In this document: positions 27,774-34,621 of the stretch, one piece after another
Layout of the letters: each line of letters begins with the position of its first letter
Numbering within the stretch: position 1 is the first letter of the stretch
Source of the DNA: Dyadobacter bucti
Lineage (GTDB): Bacteria; Bacteroidota; Bacteroidia; Cytophagales; Spirosomataceae
Reading direction: 5' to 3'
DNA: 64,000 nt
Assembly: GCF_005869225.1 (NCBI RefSeq)
Contig: NZ_SWFP01000006.1
Coordinates: forward strand, 1 to 64,000
The notes under the pieces: generated by a model
What the model was told of the DNA's origin: nothing
Database searches by the model: none
What the model saw: only the letters and a program-made list of their open reading frames with translations
Translations under genes and position numbers: made by a program

Positions 27774-28027
27774 TCGATGATCTCTTTTGCCAGTCTGTGG
27801 TCAAGAGCCAATTCTGCATACATGTGTTTAAGACGGCGATTCTCCTCTTTGAGAGCCTTCAATTCCGCTAGTTCCGAAGCACCCATACCGCTGTATTTCT
27901 TGCGCCAATTGTACAGTGTAGCTTTGGAGACGCCATTTTCCCGAGCGACGTCATTTGCCTGTTTGCCAGAATCCAGGTCTTTGAGGATTTTGACGATCTG
28001 AGTTTCTGTGAATGTGTTCCGTTTCAT
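27761..28027 (-). CDS. IS3-family transposase OrfA (HTH_Tnp_1)
   Basis: The 88-residue protein has a helix-turn-helix (TETQIVKILKDLDSGKQAND, then GVSKATLYNWRKKY) and a C-terminal leucine-zipper-like coiled coil (ELKALKEENRRLKHMYAEL). It binds the IS ends and forms the N-terminal half of the OrfAB transposase. The last codons (GAA AAA AAG) are the slippery site for the shift into orfB. Confidence 0.92.
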   Translation of the reverse strand: MKRNTFTETQIVKILKDLDSGKQANDVARENGVSKATLYNWRKKYSGMGASELAELKALKEENRRLKHMYAELALDHRLAKEIIEKKL

Positions 28028-28070
28028 AGCAGATTAAAATTAGAAAATTTGTCTAATTCATCACCACTCT

Positions 28071-28165
28071 GTTTTTAGGGAAGCATACAATTTCGTATCA
28101 CTCATAAGAACACCTCCGCTAAATGGCCTGAACCTTTCTTCATAAATTCCATTACCTACATAATC
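28071..28165 (-). pseudogene. Upstream fragment of the IS-interrupted gene
   Basis: The frame reads DYVGNGIYEERFRPFSGGV, then LMSDTKLYASLK up to the IS junction. A TGA lies directly upstream at 28166-28168, so the 5' part of this gene was already lost or shifted before or after the insertion. Its continuation is at 26662-26883. Confidence 0.6.
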
Positions 28166-28207
28166 TCAATCAAACAATAGCCTATTTCAATAAATTAAAA
28201 TCTCAAA

Positions 28208-28504
28208 CTAAATCGGGCTTTGCTCTTGTAACTTCTCTTTAGTCTCTATTATTTTTTGTTTTAATTGTTTAGCGGTATAGAATCCTTTCCACAATGTTAA
28301 ATCTTCTTCATATTCTGAAAACCGTTGTGATACATCCCTTAAATCAGAAAAGGTTTCATATTCAATATCTGTAAGACCTTCGTAGTACATCTCATTAACA
28401 AGGGTATCATGAAAATCATCACAAAATATAGTTTCACTAATTTTACCTGATAAATACTGGTTTATAAGCCAATATAATCTTCGTTTATCGTGTTTACTGT
28501 ACAT
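28208..28504 (-). CDS. Colicin-immunity-like protein
   Basis: The 98-residue acidic helical protein reads YWLINQYLSGKISETIFCDD, then LTDIEYETFSDLRDVSQRFS and a charged C-terminal helix. This matches the pattern of the self-protective colicin-immunity-like family (LINQFLSGKIS...F...LS..EF..L..LF). Such proteins bind and neutralise a cognate nuclease toxin. It lies in the series of immunity genes following RHS tips. The cognate toxin is not adjacent. Assignment is by pattern, moderate confidence. Confidence 0.65.
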   Translation of the reverse strand: MYSKHDKRRLYWLINQYLSGKISETIFCDDFHDTLVNEMYYEGLTDIEYETFSDLRDVSQRFSEYEEDLTLWKGFYTAKQLKQKIIETKEKLQEQSPI

Positions 28505-28584
28505 TTTAGTTACGGTTTAATTGGACTATATTGAAAATGCCAAATTCCCAGGGGGATAAGGGGTGGGTAGGCCTTGCTTTGTAT

Positions 28585-28626
28585 ATTGCAGCCCACCGCC
28601 TGCAACCTGGCATCGTGGGCTGCAAT
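28585..28626. repeat. 12-bp perfect hairpin between immunity genes
   Basis: ATTGCAGCCCAC (28585-28596) and its exact reverse complement (28615-28626) flank an 18-nt loop, followed by a second small hairpin (GCAGCA-ATA-TGCTGC) near 28630-28644. This GC-rich patch stands out in AT-rich surroundings between two immunity modules, a likely terminator or recombination scar. Confidence 0.6.
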
Positions 28627-28694
28627 TCAGCAGCAATATGCTGCCCTTCGTAATAGAGTCTGTTCCAGACGGTTTTGCTAAAATTCTTTATATT

Positions 28695-29051
28695 TTAGAG
28701 CGGGGCGTCTACTTTCCAAGAAGCGTCAAAATTCGAATTATTTATATTTTTCTTAGCCAAATAAACAAGCAAATCGTCGACGGCAGTACAATAATATTCT
28801 GATTCCATTTCAACAAACAGATCTATATCTAAGGGATAATCATCAAGGTTATTCTTACTGCTAACCTTGTATATCAGTATCTTAAACATCCATCTGGTTC
28901 CTTTGTCGTCCAAAGCATTGGGGATTATCGAAATCCAAATTGTGTAATCTGGATTATCATCAAGTTTTTGAGAAATATTGTTCTGAGAATAAATCAGGTT
29001 ATTCCAGATCTTGGTTACAAAACCATTTGTATAATGTTCTCCTCTTGTCAT
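28695..29051 (-). CDS. Putative immunity protein for the orphan RHS tip toxin
   Basis: The 118-residue soluble acidic protein overlaps the orphan RHS tip gene by 4 bp (ATGA), the usual arrangement of a toxin followed by its immunity gene. It reads MTRGEHYTNGFVTKIWNNLI, then an alternating beta/alpha pattern with YTIWISIIPNALDD and WMFKILIYKV. No family was recognised. The functional call rests on position. Confidence 0.6.
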   Translation of the reverse strand: MTRGEHYTNGFVTKIWNNLIYSQNNISQKLDDNPDYTIWISIIPNALDDKGTRWMFKILIYKVSSKNNLDDYPLDIDLFVEMESEYYCTAVDDLLVYLAKKNINNSNFDASWKVDAPL

Positions 29052-29911
29052 TTTTCGAAAAAGATTCTAATGATTTTATTGCCTTCATCATGAATTTGCA
29101 GATGTAGAATATCCCCATGTGGATTTGCTGGACCGTGTCCGACAAGTCTGCCTGCGCCGTCAAAGTTATCATCCCAGTGATAATGCCCACCCTTTCTAAA
29201 CCAACTTTTAGCATCTAACGGGTTCCAACCAGTAGTATTTTTAAATTCTTTTTGTTGAAACAAACCCAAAAATAGTTCTTCGGCATCCGCTCTTGTAGCA
29301 ACTTTTATTGCAGTTTTGCCACTTGCTAGTTCTTTGGCTGCTTGTGCAAGCCGACTGTTTGACCAGCTATAAGTGCCCAAGATATTTCTAAGACTGCCTC
29401 CAATATTGACAACTGATCCAACTTTCCCGATACCAATATCAGGCGGGGTTCCCATTCTCGGTGTCATCCTATCGAGTAAGATGCCATCACTACTCACTTG
29501 TCGGCCGTCGCTGCAAGCACGGTTGCCATTCCAAATCTGGTCGGCCCAACCTGTGAAGCCCGACACGGCTGCCATGGCTTGCGAGCCGGAAGGAACCGAT
29601 GTAGGCAAATTGGTTTGCCACTCTTTTCCCGTCCAAGTCCACGAGCCGTATTGATTGGTTACAATAGCACCGTCTGCATAAGTTTTCTTGGCTTCACTGC
29701 CTTGTGGGCAAGTAGGGCAGCGGCCATCTGGATCAGTCCAATTTATCGGGTTGTCAAAAACATAAGCATATGTTGACCAACCCTCATAAATCTCCGCCAA
29801 AGCATCCACCACGCCCCAGCGTCCCACCTCCGCCATATACATTCTCGCCCCATAATCCAGATACCCGCTCCCAACCTGCAATTCCTTCCCATTGTACAAA
29901 TACCTGTTCAT
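29048..29911 (-). CDS. Orphan RHS C-terminal tip with toxin domain
   Basis: The first 60 residues repeat the end of the RHS core of the 1026-aa protein (NRYLYNGKELQVGSGYLDYG, then the DPDG motif). After that the sequence is unrelated: a linker, a pretoxin-like region and a C-terminal domain with GGHYHWDD, GRLVGHGPANPHGD and HLQIHDEGN, whose conserved His/Asp residues suggest a nuclease or other hydrolytic toxin. Compared with the full core, a Trp codon became TGA and the next Val codon (GTG) became ATG, so the tip is cut off from any core. It probably is a silent displaced cassette. An immunity-like gene overlaps its end. Confidence 0.75.
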   Translation of the reverse strand: MNRYLYNGKELQVGSGYLDYGARMYMAEVGRWGVVDALAEIYEGWSTYAYVFDNPINWTDPDGRCPTCPQGSEAKKTYADGAIVTNQYGSWTWTGKEWQTNLPTSVPSGSQAMAAVSGFTGWADQIWNGNRACSDGRQVSSDGILLDRMTPRMGTPPDIGIGKVGSVVNIGGSLRNILGTYSWSNSRLAQAAKELASGKTAIKVATRADAEELFLGLFQQKEFKNTTGWNPLDAKSWFRKGGHYHWDDNFDGAGRLVGHGPANPHGDILHLQIHDEGNKIIRIFFEK

Positions 29912-29923
29912 TCAGTTCTGGAC
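29817..29923 (-). repeat. RHS core-end direct repeat, copy A
   Basis: This about 107-bp stretch is nearly identical to 31950-32056 (offset 2133 bp) and encodes the end of the RHS core up to the junction with the variable tip. Homologous recombination between the copies would swap the orphan tip onto the full-length RHS. Confidence 0.85.
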
Positions 29924-30001
29924 ATGAGTACATTGAGGTGATTAACATTGAATTGAAATACGCTCAATTTTTGGATTCTTCAATAAATCGGATAATTCAG
30001 C

Positions 30002-30228
30002 TTATTCTTCTATATCTCCTGTTACTTTTAATTCGCGTGCTTCCTTAAGAATTAAGTCGGCCAAATTTCTGTCGTTGATTTCGACAACAATAATTTTTTC
30101 TTTTGTCAACTAAATCATCTTTAAATATTTTAGCATCCACCAATGATAATCCAGCTTTTTCATGAAGTAATTTGATAAAAAGTTTTTTTTATACCAGGCT
30201 CCCATCCGGTAAATGTAATTTTTGCCAT
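30002..30228 (-). pseudogene. Ribosomal L7/L12-like small protein with two frameshifts (decayed immunity gene?)
   Basis: The ATG at 30228 opens MAKITFTGWEPGIKK and stops early in frame. Allowing one extra A in an A-run near 30188 and one missing A near 30100 gives LFIKLLHEKAGLSLVDAK, then IIVVEINDRNLADLILKEA and a stop at 30002. The pattern (KLLHEKAGLSLVDAK) resembles the C-terminal domain of ribosomal L7/L12, a fold known among polymorphic-toxin immunity proteins. Both lesions lie in homopolymers, so sequencing error is possible. Confidence 0.55.
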
Positions 30229-30231
30229 GAC

Positions 30232-30318
30232 TTAGTTGATTTTAAATGTAAGTTGTGAAGGTATTTTCACTGTATTTTCTTCGGTAGTTCTAATATATAA
30301 CTTCATTCTAATTTCCAT
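30232..30318 (-). pseudogene. 28-codon ORF, possible gene tail
   Basis: A short frame MEIRMKLYIRTTEENTVKIP ends 3 bp before the L7/L12-like pseudogene. It may be the C-terminus of a lost toxin or immunity gene. No family recognised. Only its position supports it. Confidence 0.25.
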
Positions 30319-30361
30319 TTTTTAAATATTCGTCATTGCTCATAGTTAAGTGTTCCAATAC

Positions 30362-30916
30362 TTAATTACCTGGAAAACCTTTCGTTTTTAGCCAATCAAT
30401 TTTACTCTTATAATGTTCAATTATTTGATGAGATAAATATCCTTTTACCATATCCCCTTCACAAGAAAGGCGATAGGCCGATTCATACAACAAGTTTTCA
30501 GGTTCTTTTTCCATAGCCTTCTTTTGAAACTCCATTCCCAAATGGCTATTTTCTAGACCAAAATACCATTCAGCAATATGAAGTATTTTGCACATAAAAA
30601 ATAAATACTCTGCATTCTCTGAAAATTTTTCTTTTGATTGATTAAACCATTTTTGTAACAAATCAATCATTCTACCTAGCTCTTCATTAGGATACTCATC
30701 TTCCACTAAAATATTATGCAAAAGATATATAGCTCTTATGCTTTGATCAACATCATCAGGATACTCGGTTAATAAATCATTAACTAGTGCAATTGCGGGT
30801 TTCCAGTCTCTTTTTTTGTGAAAGAAAAATCCTTTTCTATTTCTGATAATCGTCTTCTCCAACTCATAGTTTAATAGTTTAAGGAATATACATTGTACCA
30901 AGTCTGGGAACTCCAA
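30362..30916 (-). CDS. Helical putative immunity protein
   Basis: The 184-residue, entirely helical protein has TPR-like spacing (DWKPAIALVNDLLTEYPDDV, LGMEFQKKAMEKEPENLLYE). No signal peptide or catalytic motif is visible. It sits among displaced RHS tips and immunity genes, which suggests immunity, but the family was not recognised. The start is uncertain because the first 15 codons overlap a small frame at 30879-31013. Confidence 0.55.
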   Translation of the reverse strand: MEFPDLVQCIFLKLLNYELEKTIIRNRKGFFFHKKRDWKPAIALVNDLLTEYPDDVDQSIRAIYLLHNILVEDEYPNEELGRMIDLLQKWFNQSKEKFSENAEYLFFMCKILHIAEWYFGLENSHLGMEFQKKAMEKEPENLLYESAYRLSCEGDMVKGYLSHQIIEHYKSKIDWLKTKGFPGN

Positions 30917-31013
30917 TAATCACATTACCTCGAATTAAAACAGTTGAGCGTCCAACATTTACTGGAATGTTATTGAACAACCCGCTTACAGCCACTTCTT
31001 CATTATTATACAT
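30879..31013 (-). pseudogene. 44-codon fragment, probable toxin C-terminus remnant
   Basis: The frame MYNNEEVAVSGLFNNIPVNV continues with VGRSTVLIRGNVIIGVP and stops at 30879. It starts inside the end of the 85-aa immunity gene and ends inside the next gene. The beta-strand-like composition resembles the final part of an RHS/WapA toxin tip left by cassette displacement. Confidence 0.35.
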
Positions 31014-31263
31014 AAAATAGATCTATTAGATCTTCTAATATTTTACCATCTGGAGTCAACTCATAATTTATATCAAATCCCCTTCTTTGCAATTCATCAC
31101 TTGCCCAATCACGGATTTCATCGGACGTTTCTTCATCAATTTCTATAAAGACAAATTGATTTTCTTGACTGACTTTCTTCAGCTTTAATCTTAATAAATT
31201 TTGTTCTTCAGAAAGACTATAAATCAGATAGTCAAACTGATTCTTGTTTAGTTTAATTATCAT
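31006..31263 (-). CDS. Putative immunity protein for the RHS main tip
   Basis: The 85-residue acidic protein (MIIKLNKNQFDYLIYSLSEE, WASDELQRRGFDINYEL, ending EDLIDLFYV) starts with an ATG overlapping the stop of the RHS toxin (ATGA), the standard toxin-immunity coupling. The reading frame is intact although the toxin has decayed. The family was not recognised. Confidence 0.65.
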   Translation of the reverse strand: MIIKLNKNQFDYLIYSLSEEQNLLRLKLKKVSQENQFVFIEIDEETSDEIRDWASDELQRRGFDINYELTPDGKILEDLIDLFYV

Positions 31264-31441
31264 TGCCCTGATTGTTTTAAAAGTTTCGCTGCTTTACTTG
31301 AAGATGTTGGATTAACAGATATTATCTTTCCAGTCTGGGGATTAATAATAACTTCTCCAAATTGACCGACAAATCTTTGGTTTTGCGACCTAATTGGTCT
31401 GTAACAACATTTCCTGTTTTTAAAGGATTTTTTATTGCATC
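31260..31441 (-). pseudogene. Decayed C-terminal part of the RHS toxin
   Basis: After the premature TAA at 31442-31444 the same frame continues DAIKNPLKTGNVVTDQLG; then a one-base deletion near 31375-31385 moves the reading into FVGQFGEVIINPQTGKIISV and ends in a TGA overlapping the immunity start. The combined sequence (HGLDRAIERGVKPNAI-x-DAIKNPLKTG) resembles the BECR/RelE-like RNase tips common in RHS proteins. The toxin is therefore broken twice. Confidence 0.75.
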
Positions 31442-34400
31442 TTAAATTGCGTTAGGTTTTACGCCTCGTTCTATGGCTCTATCTAAGCCATGTTTGGCAA
31501 ACCCTGTAATTTTAATGCTATTCGCTGTTTGAAGACCCCCCTTAGCACCAGCTTCCCCAAACTCCTCTCCACCAAACTTAAGAAACTTTGCAAGAAGCCC
31601 TCTTGCTCCCTTCAAAAGTACTATTCCTCTTTCCAGCGGAATAGCGAAAGCTTCTAAGGTGTAATCGTTTTCTACACGACCGGAAGCCCTTGGCTTTGAA
31701 GCGTCGAAAGTGTCGTTTGCAAGTGCTTTCGCTTCCGCCGCCCGGACATTAGGCGAATCAGACGCCCCCCGTTTCCTGTCCCGTTCCTCCTGCTCCCGCT
31801 GCACTTCCCGGAACATTTCCTCCGCAGCCTTTCCTTCAAAATGCCAGGATGACATGCCGTCCGGATCAATAAATATAAGCGGATTGTCATTGCCATAGGT
31901 ATATGGACTGAAACGTCTGGCCACTTCACTTAATGGGTCAATAGCCCCCCACCTCCCAACTTCCGCCATATACATCCTCGCCCCATAATCCAGATACCCG
32001 CTCCCAACCTGCAGCTCCTTCCCATTATACAAATACCTGTTCACCCAATTCTGGACTTGTGGCGGGGCACCGTCGCGGTTGATGGGCAGGCCGAAGGGAT
32101 AATAATCCGTCTTCTGCAAGATCTTGCCCTTCTCATTGAAAACGACCCGGATGTTGCCCAGATGGTCTTTAAGATAATAGTCAAAACACAGGGAATCTTT
32201 GCGGAAAACGGCCTGGGCGTCGGAGAGGGCAAGGCGTTTGAAAACATTGGCCCCGTTGTACTCGAAGCCCCCGGCGTATTTGATGGTCAGCGTGTCGGCA
32301 ATGTATTGGTGTTTGGTGCCGGTGGCGTCGTAGTCGTAGCTGAAGGTTTTGGCGCCGATGGTCACGGTCCTGGGCAGGTCCAGGTAGTTGTAGGTGATGG
32401 CAGCGCCGCGGTTGCCGTCGGTGAGCATGTTGCCGTTGCCGTCGTAACCATAGCCGCTCACGCCCGCCTTCACGCCCAGTCCGCTGCCGGACCCGTCGGT
32501 GAGGGCCGACAGCCGGTTGCCGGTGTAGGAATAGGCCAGGTTGTCGATGGTCCCCGCCGTCCCATTCCTGACCAGCGTTTTGATGTTGCCGTTTTTGTCG
32601 TAGGTGATGCCGCTTTCGGTTTCCTTGTAATTAAAAAGCCCCGTGCTGCCGGTTAACCTGCCCGCATTGTCGTAAGCAAATACCAGCCCTTTGGTAAAGG
32701 TGTCCTCTGCCTTGCCCGACCATTGCATTTGGGAGATATTTCCGTTGGTGTAGCTGTTGCCGTTGGCATAATCCAGGCCGATGTTGTAAAAAGAAGAGTC
32801 CGCCCGATTTTCCTTGATCTTGTAAGCCGTTTTGACATCGGTCAGCAAGCCCCGGATGTTGTGGGTATACCCGGTCCTCCTCCTGAACTTGATGCCATCG
32901 CCGGAATGCTGCCATTTTTGCGAGAGCTGTCCCAAAGCATTGTAACGCCGGGCCTGGGTCACGGCCACTTTCTCCTCCCCACCGGCAGAAACCTTCTCTT
33001 TTACTTCCAGCAGCCTGTCTGCATGGTCGTAGGTAAAAGTCTGCCAATGCACCTGGGTGCCACTGGCTAGAACCTGCTCGGTTTTCTGTTCTGCGACCAC
33101 CGGGGCCAGGTCATATTTATAAAGCATGGAGGCCCGTTCCATGGCCGTAGGCCCCAGCTCGTGCAGCTGCCTGACGGATTGGACCTGCCTGTACTCTTTG
33201 TCATAATAGGTCACATTGGTCAGCCAGCCGCCCGCCCCGCCGTTGCCCGGCATTACCCTCGCCCTGCCGCCGGTAATATGCCCTTTGACCAAATTATTGA
33301 AAGCAGGGTAATACACCGGCGAATAGGACAAGCCCGCCGCTTTTGAAAAAGCATAATCATCATAAAAAACAATGGTCAGCAGGTTGGCCTCGGTGGCATT
33401 CAGCGGCGCTGTTTTGTTGAGGGTATAGCCTGCCAGGGTCCCGTTGGCGCGGTCTTCGTGGTGCTGGGCGCCGGCATCGACAGTGCCCGCCCAGCTTTGG
33501 CGGGTGGCGGCAGAGGCAATTTCCCCGGTAACGGCCGGGCGGTTGAGCGCGTCATATTTGGTAAATGCCCATACGCCCCGGGCCAGCTGGTTGGCATCGC
33601 GGGACAAAACGGGCCGGTCGTACTGGTCGAATACCGTCTCCAAAAGTCCCGCACCGGGCAGCTTTTTGACAACTGCCCGCCCCCTGTCGTCATAACCGTA
33701 GAGAAAGGCAAAATTGGCCGCATTGGCATCGTCCTGGTACTGGGGCTGCAATACGGCCCGGAGCTGTCCCAGGTCATCGTATACATAGTAGGTGGCCAGT
33801 GTCACGGCCCCGGCAATGACGCGGCAGACCATCTGGCCCTGCCGGTCGGTATACTCGCGGGTAACATTGCCCTGCTCGTCGGTGGATTGTTTCCGGAAGA
33901 GCGTGCCTGCACCATAGCTGCCTTGCTGGGAAACCGTCAGCAGGATGTCGGCATTGGGGACATAGTCGTAGCGTTTGACTTCACCGGCCACATTGGAGCC
34001 CAATACTATGGAGGCGGCAGCACTTTTGCCTCCCGGCGCCTGGCTGCCGGTGGACCTGCCCAGGGGGGATGCTTCAAAGAAGGTTTCCTGGTAGGCCCTG
34101 GAGAGGTTGTCGGCTTTCAGGCCGGCAGTGTTGGCGGTGTAGAAAAATGCCTGGGAAGCGGCGGCCCCTACCTGGAAGTTCCCGCCTCCGCCAGTGACGG
34201 GGTAGGGCAGGTACTGCCGGGGTTCCCTGCCATACTCATCATATTCGGCCGGGGCGACCATATCGGCACCCGAGGGGCTTTGGCCTACCTGGACCGTCTG
34301 GACAGGCCTTGCCAGCCCATCGAAATACCGGACCTGAAGCTGTACTTTGCTTACATCGTTGGGGTTGGCACCGGTTTGTTTGTAGGTCCGAGAGAGGACA

Positions 34401-34522
34401 TAATTGCGGTCGCCGCTCTGGGCGAAGGCAGTCTGCAATGCTGCCAGGAACAGCAGGGATTTTAGAGCGTGATGCAGGTGTGTACGCCACGTTCGAAATA
34501 AAGCTCTCAATAAAGAATCCAT
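31442..34522 (-). CDS. RHS repeat protein with N-terminal DUF6443, truncated toxin tip
   Basis: The 1026-residue protein has a signal peptide (LKSLLFLAALQTAFAQ), an N-terminal DUF6443-type domain (NYVLSRTYKQTG ... RYFDGLARPVQTVQVGQSP), many YD/RHS repeats (YDYVPN, YDDRGRAVVKKLPG, YDKNGNIKTL) and the RHS-associated core ending in NRYLYNGKELQ and the DPDGMSSW junction. RHS shells enclose and deliver a C-terminal toxin. Here the tip ends at HGLDRAIERGVKPNAI by a premature stop. The core is GC-richer than the tip, as usual for swapped tips. An intrinsic-terminator-like hairpin lies directly before the start. Confidence 0.9.
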   Translation of the reverse strand: MDSLLRALFRTWRTHLHHALKSLLFLAALQTAFAQSGDRNYVLSRTYKQTGANPNDVSKVQLQVRYFDGLARPVQTVQVGQSPSGADMVAPAEYDEYGREPRQYLPYPVTGGGGNFQVGAAASQAFFYTANTAGLKADNLSRAYQETFFEASPLGRSTGSQAPGGKSAAASIVLGSNVAGEVKRYDYVPNADILLTVSQQGSYGAGTLFRKQSTDEQGNVTREYTDRQGQMVCRVIAGAVTLATYYVYDDLGQLRAVLQPQYQDDANAANFAFLYGYDDRGRAVVKKLPGAGLLETVFDQYDRPVLSRDANQLARGVWAFTKYDALNRPAVTGEIASAATRQSWAGTVDAGAQHHEDRANGTLAGYTLNKTAPLNATEANLLTIVFYDDYAFSKAAGLSYSPVYYPAFNNLVKGHITGGRARVMPGNGGAGGWLTNVTYYDKEYRQVQSVRQLHELGPTAMERASMLYKYDLAPVVAEQKTEQVLASGTQVHWQTFTYDHADRLLEVKEKVSAGGEEKVAVTQARRYNALGQLSQKWQHSGDGIKFRRRTGYTHNIRGLLTDVKTAYKIKENRADSSFYNIGLDYANGNSYTNGNISQMQWSGKAEDTFTKGLVFAYDNAGRLTGSTGLFNYKETESGITYDKNGNIKTLVRNGTAGTIDNLAYSYTGNRLSALTDGSGSGLGVKAGVSGYGYDGNGNMLTDGNRGAAITYNYLDLPRTVTIGAKTFSYDYDATGTKHQYIADTLTIKYAGGFEYNGANVFKRLALSDAQAVFRKDSLCFDYYLKDHLGNIRVVFNEKGKILQKTDYYPFGLPINRDGAPPQVQNWVNRYLYNGKELQVGSGYLDYGARMYMAEVGRWGAIDPLSEVARRFSPYTYGNDNPLIFIDPDGMSSWHFEGKAAEEMFREVQREQEERDRKRGASDSPNVRAAEAKALANDTFDASKPRASGRVENDYTLEAFAIPLERGIVLLKGARGLLAKFLKFGGEEFGEAGAKGGLQTANSIKITGFAKHGLDRAIERGVKPNAI
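31950..32056 (-). repeat. RHS core-end direct repeat, copy B
   Basis: This is the counterpart of 29817-29923 inside the full-length RHS gene. Differences are few and mostly silent, apart from the TGG to TGA and GTG to ATG changes seen in copy A. Confidence 0.85.
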
Positions 34523-34526
34523 AAAA

Positions 34527-34569
34527 AAGCTGCGTTTAAATGAATAAAATCTTCATTTAGACGCAGCTT
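34527..34569 (-). terminator. Terminator-like hairpin directly before the RHS start codon
   Basis: An 18-bp stem (34527-34544 with 34552-34569, one G-T wobble) has a 7-nt loop and is followed on the minus strand by TTTTTT and then the RHS ATG at 34522. It has the form of an intrinsic terminator or attenuator and could also hide the start region. Confidence 0.7.
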
Positions 34570-34590
34570 CTTTTCTCAGGTCACAAAAAA

Positions 34591-34612
34591 AGCCCCGACT
34601 TGAACCGGGGCT
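34591..34612 (-). terminator. Terminator of asnS
   Basis: AGCCCCG (34591-34597) and CGGGGCT (34606-34612) form a hairpin followed on the minus strand by a TTTTTTT run, 10 bp past the asnS stop. Confidence 0.85.
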
Positions 34613-34621
34613 ATTACTATT

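Larger units (their letters stand above)
26884..28070 (-). mobile_element. IS3-family insertion sequence, 1187 bp
   Basis: Imperfect terminal inverted repeats of 20 bp (16 matches) at 26884-26903 and 28051-28070 enclose orfA and orfB. The TIRs start AGAGNGGT. The flanks are T-rich on both sides so the target duplication cannot be defined exactly, but an about 4-bp A/T duplication would restore the disrupted reading frame. Both ORFs look intact, so the element may still be active. Confidence 0.85.

Noticed and set aside
33458..34465. 335-codon plus-strand frame opposite the RHS gene
   Set aside because: It is an antisense shadow caused by the high GC codon use of the RHS core; glycine/valine-rich with no motif.
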